Positions 41,276 to 50,620 of a stretch of DNA of 64,000 nucleotides are shown in pieces. Origin of the DNA: Candidatus Acididesulfobacter guangdongensis (GTDB lineage Bacteria > SZUA-79 > Acidulodesulfobacterales > Acidulodesulfobacteraceae); the NCBI GenBank assembly GCA_004195045.1, contig SGBC01000002.1, positions 437,435 to 501,434 on the forward strand. Reading direction: 5' to 3'. Within the stretch, counting starts at the first letter, position 1; every line of letters starts with the position of its first letter. The notes below the pieces were generated by a model. The model was not told the origin of the DNA. It ran no database searches and worked only from the letters and a program-made list of their open reading frames with translations. The position numbers were made by a program, and so were the translations under genes.

Positions 41276-41656
41276 ATGAACAGACTAATTTTATTTTATT
41301 TAAACCACGATAAGTTATTTTCGATTTTATCGCTTCTAATTGTCGGTATAAGTTCTTATTTTGCTTTTACCGCAACAGCCCACGCTTACATTCAGCCGAT
41401 TAATCCAAGTACAAATGTTGGAAGCATTAATACTGGCGCTACAGGCATATTAAACACTGCAATTACTTGGGTCTGCTACAGATTAGCACCGGCAACGACT
41501 GTATTAGGTATTGTAAAGGGTTTATATGATATTAAATTTCATAGGCCTGAAGCTGCAAGGAAAGCTTTTATAACGGGCGTTGCAGGCGCAGGCATAATGA
41601 TAGCTCCGACAATAGTAAATGCAATAATCGGAATTGTAAATGGTAATGGTGTTTAA
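41276..41656 (+). CDS. VirB2/TraA-like conjugative pilin
   Basis: Major subunit of the conjugative pilus. The 126 residues have a long signal region ending ATAHA (cleavage likely after residue 37), then a small mature protein with two hydrophobic helices (ILNTAITWVCYRLAPATTVL and AFITGVAGAGIMIAPTIVNA) separated by a short basic loop: the VirB2 pattern. It is the first of the virB-ordered genes. Confidence 0.75.
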   Translation: MNRLILFYLNHDKLFSILSLLIVGISSYFAFTATAHAYIQPINPSTNVGSINTGATGILNTAITWVCYRLAPATTVLGIVKGLYDIKFHRPEAARKAFITGVAGAGIMIAPTIVNAIIGIVNGNGV

Positions 41657-41658
41657 AA

Positions 41659-41961
41659 ATGTTAAACGAGTATCCTGTTTACGATATCTCAAATAAAGTC
41701 TTAAAGTTCGGCCTTTCGCTTTATGAGTGGCTTTTAGTTTTAGGCGTAGCAATTGTAGAGTTCGAGCTTTTTCACGCCGGTTTTCAAATGATTTACGATT
41801 TGCTTTCTTTAGCTTTGCTTGTGGTCGGTTTAAAGGTTTATAAAATCGGAAAACCTGACCAATACATAAAAAGTTTAATACTTTATTACTGGCGCAGCAA
41901 AATATATTACGTGCCTTATAAATTCGAGAAAAAAAATGATAACATCGGCTTTAAATTATAA
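41659..41961 (+). CDS. VirB3/TraL-like protein
   Basis: The 100 residues hold two adjacent membrane helices (LLVLGVAIVEFELFHAG, LLSLALLVVGLKVYKIG) and a basic C-terminus, and the gene sits between the pilin and VirB4 as virB3 does. Assignment rests on size, topology and order. It overlaps the VirB4 start by 26 bases. Confidence 0.68.
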   Translation: MLNEYPVYDISNKVLKFGLSLYEWLLVLGVAIVEFELFHAGFQMIYDLLSLALLVVGLKVYKIGKPDQYIKSLILYYWRSKIYYVPYKFEKKNDNIGFKL

Positions 41962-44425
41962 CTTTAAAGATAAGACGGAAGCTGCTTATAACCTTTTGAA
42001 TTTACTGAATATCGAAAAAGATTCAGTAATTTCGATAGATGGCTCTCATTCTGCTATTTATAGGATTACGGGCTTTGATTATTATTTAAAGACCGATAAT
42101 GCGCTTAACAGGGTAGCCGATATTTGCGATTTATTTTTATCTCTTCTGCCGGAGGATTTTATTTTAACTTTTATCTATAAAATAAAGGATACCGATCCGG
42201 ATTTTATTGAAAATTATCGCAGTTCATCTAAGCCTCCGCATGATTTTAAATTTATAAAAGATAAAAAAATCGAAGATTTAAAATCTCGCATAATAAGAAA
42301 GGTAGATATTTATTTATACGCTACGGTAAAATCTTTTGATTTAGATGTAGCGTTGCAAACAAGCTGGTTTGCAAAAGCTGGAAGTCTTTTTAAAAACCGC
42401 CCTAACGCAATAATAAACCATGACAAATCTATTGAAAAATTAACTAATTTCTCAAGAAATCTATCGTTTTTATCGTCGAGTTTCGGAATAAAAATTGCAA
42501 GGCTTAAAGATAAAGAGATTTTTGATTATCTTTTTAAAGAATTAAATCCTGGTCGTAATATAGACCCGCCGTCTTATGACGAGGAAGATAAAAATTATAC
42601 GCTGCGGTCTCTTTTATCATATTCACCTGTTTATGTTTCTAAGAACTCACTAAGCGTAGGGCAGAAGAATTATAAATTGATAAATATGCATAAGGCTCCG
42701 AAAGGTATTAATACGTTTGGAATAACGCAGCTTTTAAATTTTGCCGCTAAATATTATTTTTTTAATTATACCGTTGCCGTAAGTTTTTTTATTCCAGAGC
42801 AGGAACGTAAATATAAAGATATAAGAACCGATGCAAACGTAAAAAGAAGCATGTCTGAAGCTACCATAGGCGATTATGACGATTATAAAGGTTTAACGGA
42901 AACAGAAGTTATCGAAAATTTATTAAAATCGGTTGCTAAAAGCAGTAAAAAATTTGTGGATGTTTCACTTTCCTTTAGAGTCGAAGACGATATAAAAAAA
43001 GATGCCGAAACCATCATACAGGGATGTAAATATTTTTCTAATATGGAAGTTATAGACGACCAATTAGAATACTTGAATATATTTTTATCATATTTACCAG
43101 GGACGCAGCATTTAAATTTTAGAAAAAAGACGGTTTCGTCTAAAGAAGCCGGTTGTTTTTTTCCGCTACATCAGGGCTTTACAGGAACTTCTAATGCGCC
43201 TATAGCGCTGTTGAATAGCAGGCTTGAGCCGGTTTCTTTAGACCTTTTTAATAATTTGCTGCCGGCAAAACATGCTAATATTTTCGGCAAAACGAGGTCT
43301 GGTAAAGGTTTTATGATGAACGGTTTTTTGACGCATTGTTTGTTGTCTTCGGATGATATTGATATCGTAGGAGTCGATATCGGGGGCACATACGAGAAAT
43401 TTACGAGATTATTTAACGGAAATTATATAGATATAGAACTTGAAGGAGAGTACAATCTAAACCCTTTTCCATTTAAAAAAGATATTGTGCTTCCCTCAGG
43501 CGATTATAACCCTGAAATTTTAAATTTCTTATCGCATATTGTAGCTATGATGGTTCTGCCTAACGGAGTGCCGGAGCCTAACGACTATACTATAATTTTA
43601 AGGTCAATATCTTCGGCATACGACGCTATGACTTTAGACGAGAATCCTACATTTTCAGACGTAAACAACGTGCTTTTTAATTACAAAGAAGGAAGAGACG
43701 TTACGGATAAACAAAGAGCCCTTCTGTTCGGCAAGAATATGTTTAGGTGGACTGACATTACGAGCCCTTATCTCAATCTTATAAACAGAAAAGGGACTAT
43801 TGATTTATCTAACCGTATAAATGTTTTCGATTTGCAAAAAATTAAAGACTATCCGGAATTATCTAAACTTATCTTTGCGATAATAAAAAATTTAACTTTT
43901 AAAAAAATGTATGACAGAAGCCGAAAAGTAATAATGTTTTACGACGAATGCCATCAATTCTTGGATGATCCGGAAATAGGCAAACTTATTTCTTTTTTAT
44001 ATAAAACATCTGCAAAATGGGATGTTGCGATGTATTCTATTTCGCAGCAGCCGAGCGATCTCTTAAAAACGCAGGTAGGCAGGGATATTATTGCGAATTC
44101 AGGTATTAAAATTTTTCTACATCTCGATATCGACAATGTCACAATTGACGATTTAGCGGCTTGCGGTCTTAACGATAAAGAAATAGCTACCGTCAATAAT
44201 TTACAGACCGAAAAAGGTTATTTCTCCGAATATTTTATAAAATTCGGAGAAAACTCTACTGTAATAAGAAACGAACCATCTTCTTTTGAATATTGGCTTT
44301 ATTGCAAATCAAACGAAGATTGGCTTGTAGAAAATAAAATTAATCAAGAATACCCCGAAAAGTCTTTAAAAGAACGTTTAGAAATACTAGCTGAACGTTA
44401 TCCGCACGGACCTTACGGGGTATAA
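41936..44425 (+). CDS. VirB4/TraC-like T4SS ATPase with altered Walker A
   Basis: The 829 residues have the TraC/VirB4 layout. The P-loop is FGKTRSGKGF (residues 450-459): the Ser/Thr after the Lys, which normally holds the magnesium ion, is Gly458, and the loop has Arg where a Gly or Ala is common. Walker B is IMFYDECH (D670, E671), followed by SISQQPSDLL. So the fold is kept but ATP binding may be weak or unusual. A second, canonical VirB4 lies at 7342-9819 and might provide activity. Member of the rightward transfer operon. Confidence 0.85.
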   Translation: MITSALNYNFKDKTEAAYNLLNLLNIEKDSVISIDGSHSAIYRITGFDYYLKTDNALNRVADICDLFLSLLPEDFILTFIYKIKDTDPDFIENYRSSSKPPHDFKFIKDKKIEDLKSRIIRKVDIYLYATVKSFDLDVALQTSWFAKAGSLFKNRPNAIINHDKSIEKLTNFSRNLSFLSSSFGIKIARLKDKEIFDYLFKELNPGRNIDPPSYDEEDKNYTLRSLLSYSPVYVSKNSLSVGQKNYKLINMHKAPKGINTFGITQLLNFAAKYYFFNYTVAVSFFIPEQERKYKDIRTDANVKRSMSEATIGDYDDYKGLTETEVIENLLKSVAKSSKKFVDVSLSFRVEDDIKKDAETIIQGCKYFSNMEVIDDQLEYLNIFLSYLPGTQHLNFRKKTVSSKEAGCFFPLHQGFTGTSNAPIALLNSRLEPVSLDLFNNLLPAKHANIFGKTRSGKGFMMNGFLTHCLLSSDDIDIVGVDIGGTYEKFTRLFNGNYIDIELEGEYNLNPFPFKKDIVLPSGDYNPEILNFLSHIVAMMVLPNGVPEPNDYTIILRSISSAYDAMTLDENPTFSDVNNVLFNYKEGRDVTDKQRALLFGKNMFRWTDITSPYLNLINRKGTIDLSNRINVFDLQKIKDYPELSKLIFAIIKNLTFKKMYDRSRKVIMFYDECHQFLDDPEIGKLISFLYKTSAKWDVAMYSISQQPSDLLKTQVGRDIIANSGIKIFLHLDIDNVTIDDLAACGLNDKEIATVNNLQTEKGYFSEYFIKFGENSTVIRNEPSSFEYWLYCKSNEDWLVENKINQEYPEKSLKERLEILAERYPHGPYGV

Positions 44426-44438
44426 GGAGGGTGAAAAT

Positions 44439-44639
44439 ATGAAAAAATTATTATTGTTAGGATTATTATTAATTCCGATTTTAGGGTTTACGGGATGCAT
44501 GGCATTACAAAAACCTATGGATAATATGATGGGGGTAAATCCAAAAACAGGTTGTGCCTACGGAGCAAATTGTAGTCAGGTACCTAATTCCAACATTTCA
44601 CAACAAAATCAAATCAATAAAACTTTAGCAAATAAGTGA
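44439..44639 (+). CDS. Small T4SS lipoprotein (VirB7/TraV-like position)
   Basis: Sixty-six residues: signal peptide KKLLLLGLLLIPILGFTGC with lipobox, then a short mature part of about 45 residues containing two Cys (GCAYGANC). Strong AAGGAGG site. Short lipoproteins in this position stabilise the outer-membrane ring with VirB9. Signal peptide nearly identical to that of the 35015 lipoprotein. Confidence 0.7.
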   Translation: MKKLLLLGLLLIPILGFTGCMALQKPMDNMMGVNPKTGCAYGANCSQVPNSNISQQNQINKTLANK

Positions 44640-44650
44640 GGCTAATTATT

Positions 44651-45730
44651 ATGCTAAAAAAATTTAAAAAAATTTCAGTTTTTATAGTAATAATGACTCT
44701 TTCTATGTATTTATCTCTATCGCTTGCAAACACTAGAAGAGCTTATGCATTAGCAGTACCCTCAATTTCAGGAGTTGTAAATGCTGCCAGTTCTTTGGCA
44801 GATGCAGGGAACGCTTTGGTACAAGCAGGAAACACGATAGGAATGGTACTGCCGCCTGTAGGTCCGTTCGGCCTAGCCACAAGTGTAAACCAGTTTTTAT
44901 CTGGAAAATTTAAATCGTTAATGAATATGGGAAAAGCAATGCAGTCTTTAGCTAAACTTCAAGTTGCTTTGTCTAAGGTTCAGTCGTCTATTAACGCCGC
45001 TACTAACGCCGTAACTGACGTTTATAACGCAGAAGGCGATATAACTAACGCAAAAGATTCTTTATTATCGCAGGGAATAACGCTTAATAACTGCAGCGGA
45101 GGACAGGGCGTTATGGGGTCCGTTGCGGCGGAACAATGCACGGACGATTCGATTAATAATAATATTGCGGAACTCCAGGGTACATATTCGGATTTAGGCG
45201 GTCAGGCTGGAATTTCTGGAAACGGTATTTCCTCGGCTTTAGCTGGCAGTTCTTTAAATCAATCAGCGTTACTTTCGGGCGCGAGTAATTTTCAATATAT
45301 AAGCGAAAACGGTCTTGCCGGTTCAGTTGCTATATCTCCTGCAAGCAATTTATGTCAGGACGAAATAGCGGCAGGCATAGTATCTAACTCGTCTCAATGT
45401 ACTGAAAGTTATAAAAGAGCAATGAATTCTCAACTTAACGATAATTTGTTTGTTGACAGCACAAAAGGTATAGCGGCAGGCAACTCAATGATTGCAACGG
45501 GGTCAGGTTTTTCTAAAAACGTTTCAAACATCAGCGGCTCTTATGATTTACAGCAGGTAGAACTTTTAAAAATGCTAGCGGAAGAAAATGCTCAGCAGAT
45601 TAAAGCAACAGGAGAACTAACAAAACAAATAGCTGTTGCTAATCAGACTAAAGCAGCTAAAAAAATAAATAATTCAACTGTTCCTGGTGTTTCAAAGTTA
45701 CCGGAACCGCCCAGCACTTTCATATATTAG
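44651..45730 (+). CDS. Secreted VirB5/TrbJ-like protein
   Basis: ATG at 44651 chosen (an earlier start at 44636 lies inside the previous gene's end). The 359 residues have a signal peptide (about 1-33, ending RAYALA), then mostly helical, Ala/Ser/Asn-rich sequence with helices such as LAKLQVALSKVQSSINAATN, like VirB5/TrbJ periplasmic proteins involved in pilus assembly. Two Cys-containing segments (NNCSGG, EQCTDD) may pair. Assignment by topology and position. Confidence 0.55.
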   Translation: MLKKFKKISVFIVIMTLSMYLSLSLANTRRAYALAVPSISGVVNAASSLADAGNALVQAGNTIGMVLPPVGPFGLATSVNQFLSGKFKSLMNMGKAMQSLAKLQVALSKVQSSINAATNAVTDVYNAEGDITNAKDSLLSQGITLNNCSGGQGVMGSVAAEQCTDDSINNNIAELQGTYSDLGGQAGISGNGISSALAGSSLNQSALLSGASNFQYISENGLAGSVAISPASNLCQDEIAAGIVSNSSQCTESYKRAMNSQLNDNLFVDSTKGIAAGNSMIATGSGFSKNVSNISGSYDLQQVELLKMLAEENAQQIKATGELTKQIAVANQTKAAKKINNSTVPGVSKLPEPPSTFIY

Positions 45731-45738
45731 AAAAAGAT

Positions 45739-47076
45739 ATGAAAAAACTTATTTTATTTTTATTATTGTTTGTATCTTTAGTTTTGATTTTTGCGGGTAA
45801 AGCCTACGCAGGAGTGTGTCCAGCCGGTCAGGTTGATACTAGTTATGGCGGGTGTGTTCCGGCGACAACGGCAAAGGCAGTGCCGGATGCAAATGGCTCT
45901 GTCGGTTCATTTTCTTCATGGTTAAAAAAAACTGTCAAAAATCCTAACGGTATTTCAACCGTTCCTGCAGACATATGGGGAACTACGGGATTAGCAGGAA
46001 CTGCTGAACTAGCGCCGTTTATGGAAAAACTGGGCTACGCAATATTAATATTCAGTTTTATTTACAATTTATATATGAATCTTTATAGATATTCAGTTGG
46101 TTTAGAGAGCCAGGCAAAACCTTACTTTCATTTATTTTTTTCTTTTATTCTCTCTGCATCGTTTATTTATGCCTGGAGTTATAATTCAGGAGGTTCTGGA
46201 AATATATTTTATGAATATTTGTCAGTGGTTAATAATGTGTACAATTCCATCGTAAATGGGATAATGGGGGCGTCCGTTATAGTCGGCTTATTGCATAATA
46301 TTCATCATACGACGACGGTTATTACAAATGAGGTACATAATACTAAAACAGGCGGTTGGAGTTGGAATCCTTTGTCGTGGGCATCTGCTGCAGTGGGTGC
46401 GGTCGTAGGTTATCTTATTAAATCGATTGGGGAATTAATAATAACTATAGCTTTGAGTTTATTATATTTTTTATATTTAATCATAATCTATCTCGTTTAT
46501 TTAGTACAGTTATTTTTCTTAGGCACTTTGTATGCAGTTTTTCCTATAATTTTAGGAGTGAATTTAGGAGACTACGCCAGCAATATGAAAGTACTTCAAA
46601 ACTGGACGAAATGGTTCGTAGAAGTATCATTTTGGGGAATATTTATATCGCTTGAATTTACTATATTTGCTTATATAGTCGGCAATCATTTTGCCGATTC
46701 AAATTCAATAATATCGCCGTTAACAGCTGTTCTTCTGCTTATAATAATGACTTTTTTACCGCTTGCCGGACCGATATTAATACATAAAATTTTTGGACTA
46801 CATGCGGCCAGCAGTCATGCTAATTTACAAAACCATATCAAAGGCCTTACCGGTCGTAACAATAGCAGTGATAGTAATAGCGGTAAAAGCCAAGAAAAAG
46901 CTAAAATGGCCGCTAAAGCTATGGCCACAGGAGGGGCTTCCGTTCCTGCAGATATGACTAAAGAAGGTTTAAAAAAAGGAGTGCAGGAAGCAAGTAATAC
47001 AATAAAAGAACAGGGCGGTACGTCCGGCGGAGGAATAGCGCCTGGAGCTCCTACTAAAAGAAACGCACAAGCATAG
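45739..47076 (+). CDS. VirB6/TrbL-like polytopic membrane protein
   Basis: The 445 residues: signal-like N-terminus, a periplasmic Cys-bearing stretch (CPAGQVDTSYGGC), then about six membrane helices (residues about 95-360) and a hydrophilic, Gly/Ala/Lys-rich cytoplasmic tail. This is the architecture of VirB6/TrbL inner-membrane channel proteins. Lies between the VirB5-like and VirB8-like genes as expected. Confidence 0.72.
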   Translation: MKKLILFLLLFVSLVLIFAGKAYAGVCPAGQVDTSYGGCVPATTAKAVPDANGSVGSFSSWLKKTVKNPNGISTVPADIWGTTGLAGTAELAPFMEKLGYAILIFSFIYNLYMNLYRYSVGLESQAKPYFHLFFSFILSASFIYAWSYNSGGSGNIFYEYLSVVNNVYNSIVNGIMGASVIVGLLHNIHHTTTVITNEVHNTKTGGWSWNPLSWASAAVGAVVGYLIKSIGELIITIALSLLYFLYLIIIYLVYLVQLFFLGTLYAVFPIILGVNLGDYASNMKVLQNWTKWFVEVSFWGIFISLEFTIFAYIVGNHFADSNSIISPLTAVLLLIIMTFLPLAGPILIHKIFGLHAASSHANLQNHIKGLTGRNNSSDSNSGKSQEKAKMAAKAMATGGASVPADMTKEGLKKGVQEASNTIKEQGGTSGGGIAPGAPTKRNAQA

Positions 47077-47085
47077 AGGATAAAT

Positions 47086-47703
47086 ATGGACAACAAAAGA
47101 CTTTTTAATGAAATATGGGGTTCTTTGAAATTAGAAAATCTAGGTTATAAGATTTTAGCGGGAGCGATGTTTTTAGTAGCATTATCGGCGCTGGCTTTAT
47201 CATATTACGCTTACTCTATAAACCGAGTGCCTCTGGTGATAAGGGTTAATGAAGCCGGTAAAGCACAAGTGCTTAAAATGACCGCTTTTAAACATCCGGC
47301 AGGGAAAGGCGAAATATATTACTTTGCAAAATCATTCTTGAGAGAAATGGTAGGATTTAACAGTTTCACCGTTAGAACGCAGATCGCTAGGGCGTTAAAC
47401 AAAATGAGCCCTTCTTACGCAAAATATATAAATTTAACTATAAAAAGGACTAAATACATTAAAAATGCCGTCGCAGCTGACGTGCAGTTTCAATTAACAA
47501 TTAAAAAACTTGAGATTAGAAACCAGACTAAACATCATATTGTGTTAAGGGCTATATTGACAGTTAATATCATTGCAAATCAAACTAGCAAAATCGAGCA
47601 AACTGAAAATTATATGGACAGAATTATTCTGAAAAGAATAAAAAGGTCTGTGAATTTTCCGTTTGGGCTTGAAGTAGTCAATTTTACGGAAACTAAACTA
47701 TGA
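47086..47703 (+). CDS. VirB8/TraE-like protein
   Basis: The 205 residues: short cytoplasmic start, one membrane helix (ILAGAMFLVALSALALSYYA), then a periplasmic domain with VIRVNEAGKAQVL and YFAKSFLREMVGFN, typical of TraE/VirB8 inner-membrane assembly factors. Stop overlaps the next start (ATGA). Confidence 0.78.
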   Translation: MDNKRLFNEIWGSLKLENLGYKILAGAMFLVALSALALSYYAYSINRVPLVIRVNEAGKAQVLKMTAFKHPAGKGEIYYFAKSFLREMVGFNSFTVRTQIARALNKMSPSYAKYINLTIKRTKYIKNAVAADVQFQLTIKKLEIRNQTKHHIVLRAILTVNIIANQTSKIEQTENYMDRIILKRIKRSVNFPFGLEVVNFTETKL

Positions 47704-48842
47704 TATTTAAAGACAAAAAAATTAAAGAATTAGAAAAACAGCTCGAAAATCCTAATCTCACGGATGAAGACAGGACTGCATTAGAAAAACAGCTTGCAAC
47801 TCTTCAGTCGGAAAAATCTTCGCATTGGGGTTGGATTATAGTAATTGTAGCAATATTTTTGATTTTTATTTTTTCAAAGTTTATAGGTTTTTTTGTGAAC
47901 AGTAAAAAAATTACAGTTAAAAAAAATAATAAAAAAATAGAAAAACCTGTCCGTTATAACGCAAAAGATTTTATTACTGCTCCGACTAAAAAGAAACATC
48001 GTAAAGCCGCTTATTCAAACTTAGCAGGCGAGATAAATGTTTTAAAAAACAAATTGAAAAACCAAAGGGTTACGCGCTTTAATCCTTCAAATGCTGCAGG
48101 TGCGGTCAGCAGCGCAGCCGGTTCTCATTCTATTTCGGTATTTGTAAACCCGAAATATTTACAAAAAATTAAAGTTTCGGAAGGATATAAAAGCCCAGTT
48201 CAATTAGCAAATGCCGCATTAAAATATCCAGGAGCAAACGGCGTATATAATCCTTACGCAAAAACCGCTAACGGCGCAAGAACAAATATTTTAGTTCCTG
48301 AAGGCACGGTAGTTTCGGCATATACGAAATATAAACTCTACTCTTACAATACGAGCGTGCCGGTTATAGCGGTAGTTTCGGCTCCTTACAGTTTTAAAGG
48401 CAAGGTCGTCATACCGGCAGGATATGAATTTATGGGGTCGGTTGCAGGCCATACAAAATCAAGATTAGATATAAAGTTTACGCAGATAATAAATCCTACA
48501 AACGGGGAATCTTTAAGCGTAAATGCTGTTGCCGTTATGGAAAACGGTTCGGCCGGAATTACCGGTAATGCCCATTACCACGTAATTAAAAACGTTCTTG
48601 CGGGTATAGGTTCCGGAATTTTAGGCGCTGCAGCTATGTTTGCCGGAGGCGGTTCGGCAGTTAATTCGACCGGCGCTTATACTTATCAAGATACTTTACG
48701 TCAGAACGTAGCCCAAAACGAAATATCTTATGCTCAGAACAGTCTCAACAACGCTCAGCAGAGTGCAAACCAGGTAGTCATTACTTTACCGGCCAAGACG
48801 CCTATAAAAATAATGTTTTTAAAACCGCTTACGGGGAAATAA
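47700..48842 (+). CDS. VirB10/TrbI-like protein
   Basis: The 380 residues: coiled coil at the start, one membrane helix (GWIIVIVAIFLIFIFSKFIG), a Lys-rich linker, and a C-terminal beta-barrel domain with ILVPEGTVVSAYTKYKLYS, APYSFKGKVVIPAGYEFMGS and an antenna region (IKNVLAGIGSGILGAAAMF). This protein spans both membranes and forms the outer-membrane core ring with VirB7 and VirB9. Confidence 0.83.
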   Translation: MIFKDKKIKELEKQLENPNLTDEDRTALEKQLATLQSEKSSHWGWIIVIVAIFLIFIFSKFIGFFVNSKKITVKKNNKKIEKPVRYNAKDFITAPTKKKHRKAAYSNLAGEINVLKNKLKNQRVTRFNPSNAAGAVSSAAGSHSISVFVNPKYLQKIKVSEGYKSPVQLANAALKYPGANGVYNPYAKTANGARTNILVPEGTVVSAYTKYKLYSYNTSVPVIAVVSAPYSFKGKVVIPAGYEFMGSVAGHTKSRLDIKFTQIINPTNGESLSVNAVAVMENGSAGITGNAHYHVIKNVLAGIGSGILGAAAMFAGGGSAVNSTGAYTYQDTLRQNVAQNEISYAQNSLNNAQQSANQVVITLPAKTPIKIMFLKPLTGK

Positions 48843-48844
48843 TA

Positions 48845-49699
48845 ATGAGTTTAGAAAAAATCAATAAAATCAAAAAAGAACTGGACGATTTCTACGTCCA
48901 GCGCACCGAAACGATAAATATGATTTTATTAGCTATTTATTCAAGGAAAAATGCTTTTTTGATAGGCGAGCCAGGGCTTGCAAAAACCGATATTTTAAAA
49001 GCGTTTTCGGAATCGGTCGAAGGCTTTAAGTTTTTTGAATATCAAATGAGTTTTTCGACAGAGTTGAAGGATTTACTTTCTATGAATGTTCAGGGAGGCA
49101 TAGGCATAGACAACTGCCACATAGCCTTAATAGACGAGTTTTTTAAGGGAAACCCGTCTGTGTTAAACAGTCTTCTTGCGATTTTAAACGAAAAAATAAT
49201 ATATGTACCTGAAAAAAAAGTTATACCGATATTAACAGTTTTCGCGACGTCTAACGAAAAACCGGACGCAACTGAGGGAACATCTATGCTGGCGCTTTAC
49301 GACAGGTTCTTATTAAGGCAGGAAGTTATGCCTTTAAGAGATGAATCCGACTTTAAGAAACTTATGCGCATAAATAAACCCTTTGCTCCGTCTCCGGAAG
49401 CAATTTTAACTTTAGATGAACTTGAAAAAGATTATGAAGATATTCAAAAAGTTAGTATACCGGATGAAATAATTGATATTCTTTTTTCAATTAAAAAGGA
49501 AATACTTGTAAGGCAGGTTCACGTGAGCGACAGAAGGTTTAGAGATTTAGTAGCTATACTTAAAGTTTCCGCTTTTTTCAGGGGAGACAACGAGGTTAAA
49601 AAAGAAGATATTTATAACGTTAAATCAAGTCTATGGACTTACAGTTCTGATATAAAAACCGTCGACGTGGTTGTCAATAAAATATTACAAGCGATTTAA
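48845..49699 (+). CDS. MoxR/RavA-type AAA+ ATPase
   Basis: The 284 residues show Walker A GEPGLAKTD, Walker B ALIDEFFKGNPSVLNSLL, ILNEK, TSNEKP sensor 1 and a helical lid, like RavA/MoxR chaperone ATPases. These usually work with a von Willebrand A partner; none is encoded nearby. The gene is packed between virB10- and virB9-like genes (2 and 21 base gaps), so it belongs to the transfer system. It is not a usual T4SS component. It might supply a VirB11-like function, since no VirB11 is present, but the fold is different. Confidence 0.82.
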   Translation: MSLEKINKIKKELDDFYVQRTETINMILLAIYSRKNAFLIGEPGLAKTDILKAFSESVEGFKFFEYQMSFSTELKDLLSMNVQGGIGIDNCHIALIDEFFKGNPSVLNSLLAILNEKIIYVPEKKVIPILTVFATSNEKPDATEGTSMLALYDRFLLRQEVMPLRDESDFKKLMRINKPFAPSPEAILTLDELEKDYEDIQKVSIPDEIIDILFSIKKEILVRQVHVSDRRFRDLVAILKVSAFFRGDNEVKKEDIYNVKSSLWTYSSDIKTVDVVVNKILQAI

Positions 49700-49720
49700 A
49701 AAACAATAGAGGGAGCGATT

Positions 49721-50620
49721 ATGTTTAAAAAAATTGCATTTATGATTATATTAGCGATATCATTTTGGACGGCAAATGCCTTCTCGATGGGATATTCTAA
49801 TTTAAATCACTACAGTTATTACAGCCGTAAGAAGGTTCATAAGCTGACTATTAACAAGAACGTAGTTTATAAGCTTAATGTCGCTTACGGTTACGTTTCA
49901 GTCGTAACATTGCCGGTGATACCTTTATTCGTTACTATCGGCAATCCTTCTGACTTTCAATATAAGGTCTTGGGTCCGCAGATTTTCGTCCAAGCTCAGG
50001 CTTATAACAAAAAAGTTTCAACCAATATGGAAGTTTCAACCAAATACGGATTGATTAACATCGAAATTAAAATTACATCTAAAAAAGATATTGTCTTTAA
50101 TTTAGACTTGGCTAAACCAGGAAATGGTATATTTTACAAGAATTATTTAGAGCATAAACTTAATATTTTAAAGACAAAGCTTCAAAAAAAGTATTCGGCA
50201 AAATATCAAGGCCTTGTTGCAATGAAAAACAAATTGGCAAAGAATAAAGCCTATGTCGAGAAATTAATATTATCGATAAATAAAAAGACTATCAACGCTT
50301 CGGCGAATAAAAATAATGTATCTTTCACCATTATTTATAAATCTAAAATAGGCAACAAATATTACATTAAATATATGGTTTCGAACAGCACTAACAATTA
50401 TATCGTAGTTCATGATTTATATCTTTACGATGCAAATTCGTCATGGTACGGTTCTTCATCTAAAAAAGAGGTAAGAATATTAAATCCGGTTTCAAATTTA
50501 AAACTAATGCCGCGCGAAGTCTATAAGGGATATATCGTTTACGATAATAAAAATGCGAATGATGTTTCTGCACATCTATATTTAAAAGGAAAATTAATCA
50601 TTATTAGAGTACAAATATGA
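49721..50620 (+). CDS. VirB9/TraK-like outer-membrane core protein
   Basis: The 299 residues carry a signal peptide (ending ANAFS) then a beta-rich N-domain containing YGYVSVVTLPVIPLFVTIGN and TKYGLINIEIKI, like VirB9/TraK secretin-like proteins, and a C-terminal beta domain (YIVVHDLYLYD). It would form the outer-membrane ring with VirB7 and VirB10. The stop overlaps the next gene start by four bases. Confidence 0.7.
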   Translation: MFKKIAFMIILAISFWTANAFSMGYSNLNHYSYYSRKKVHKLTINKNVVYKLNVAYGYVSVVTLPVIPLFVTIGNPSDFQYKVLGPQIFVQAQAYNKKVSTNMEVSTKYGLINIEIKITSKKDIVFNLDLAKPGNGIFYKNYLEHKLNILKTKLQKKYSAKYQGLVAMKNKLAKNKAYVEKLILSINKKTINASANKNNVSFTIIYKSKIGNKYYIKYMVSNSTNNYIVVHDLYLYDANSSWYGSSSKKEVRILNPVSNLKLMPREVYKGYIVYDNKNANDVSAHLYLKGKLIIIRVQI

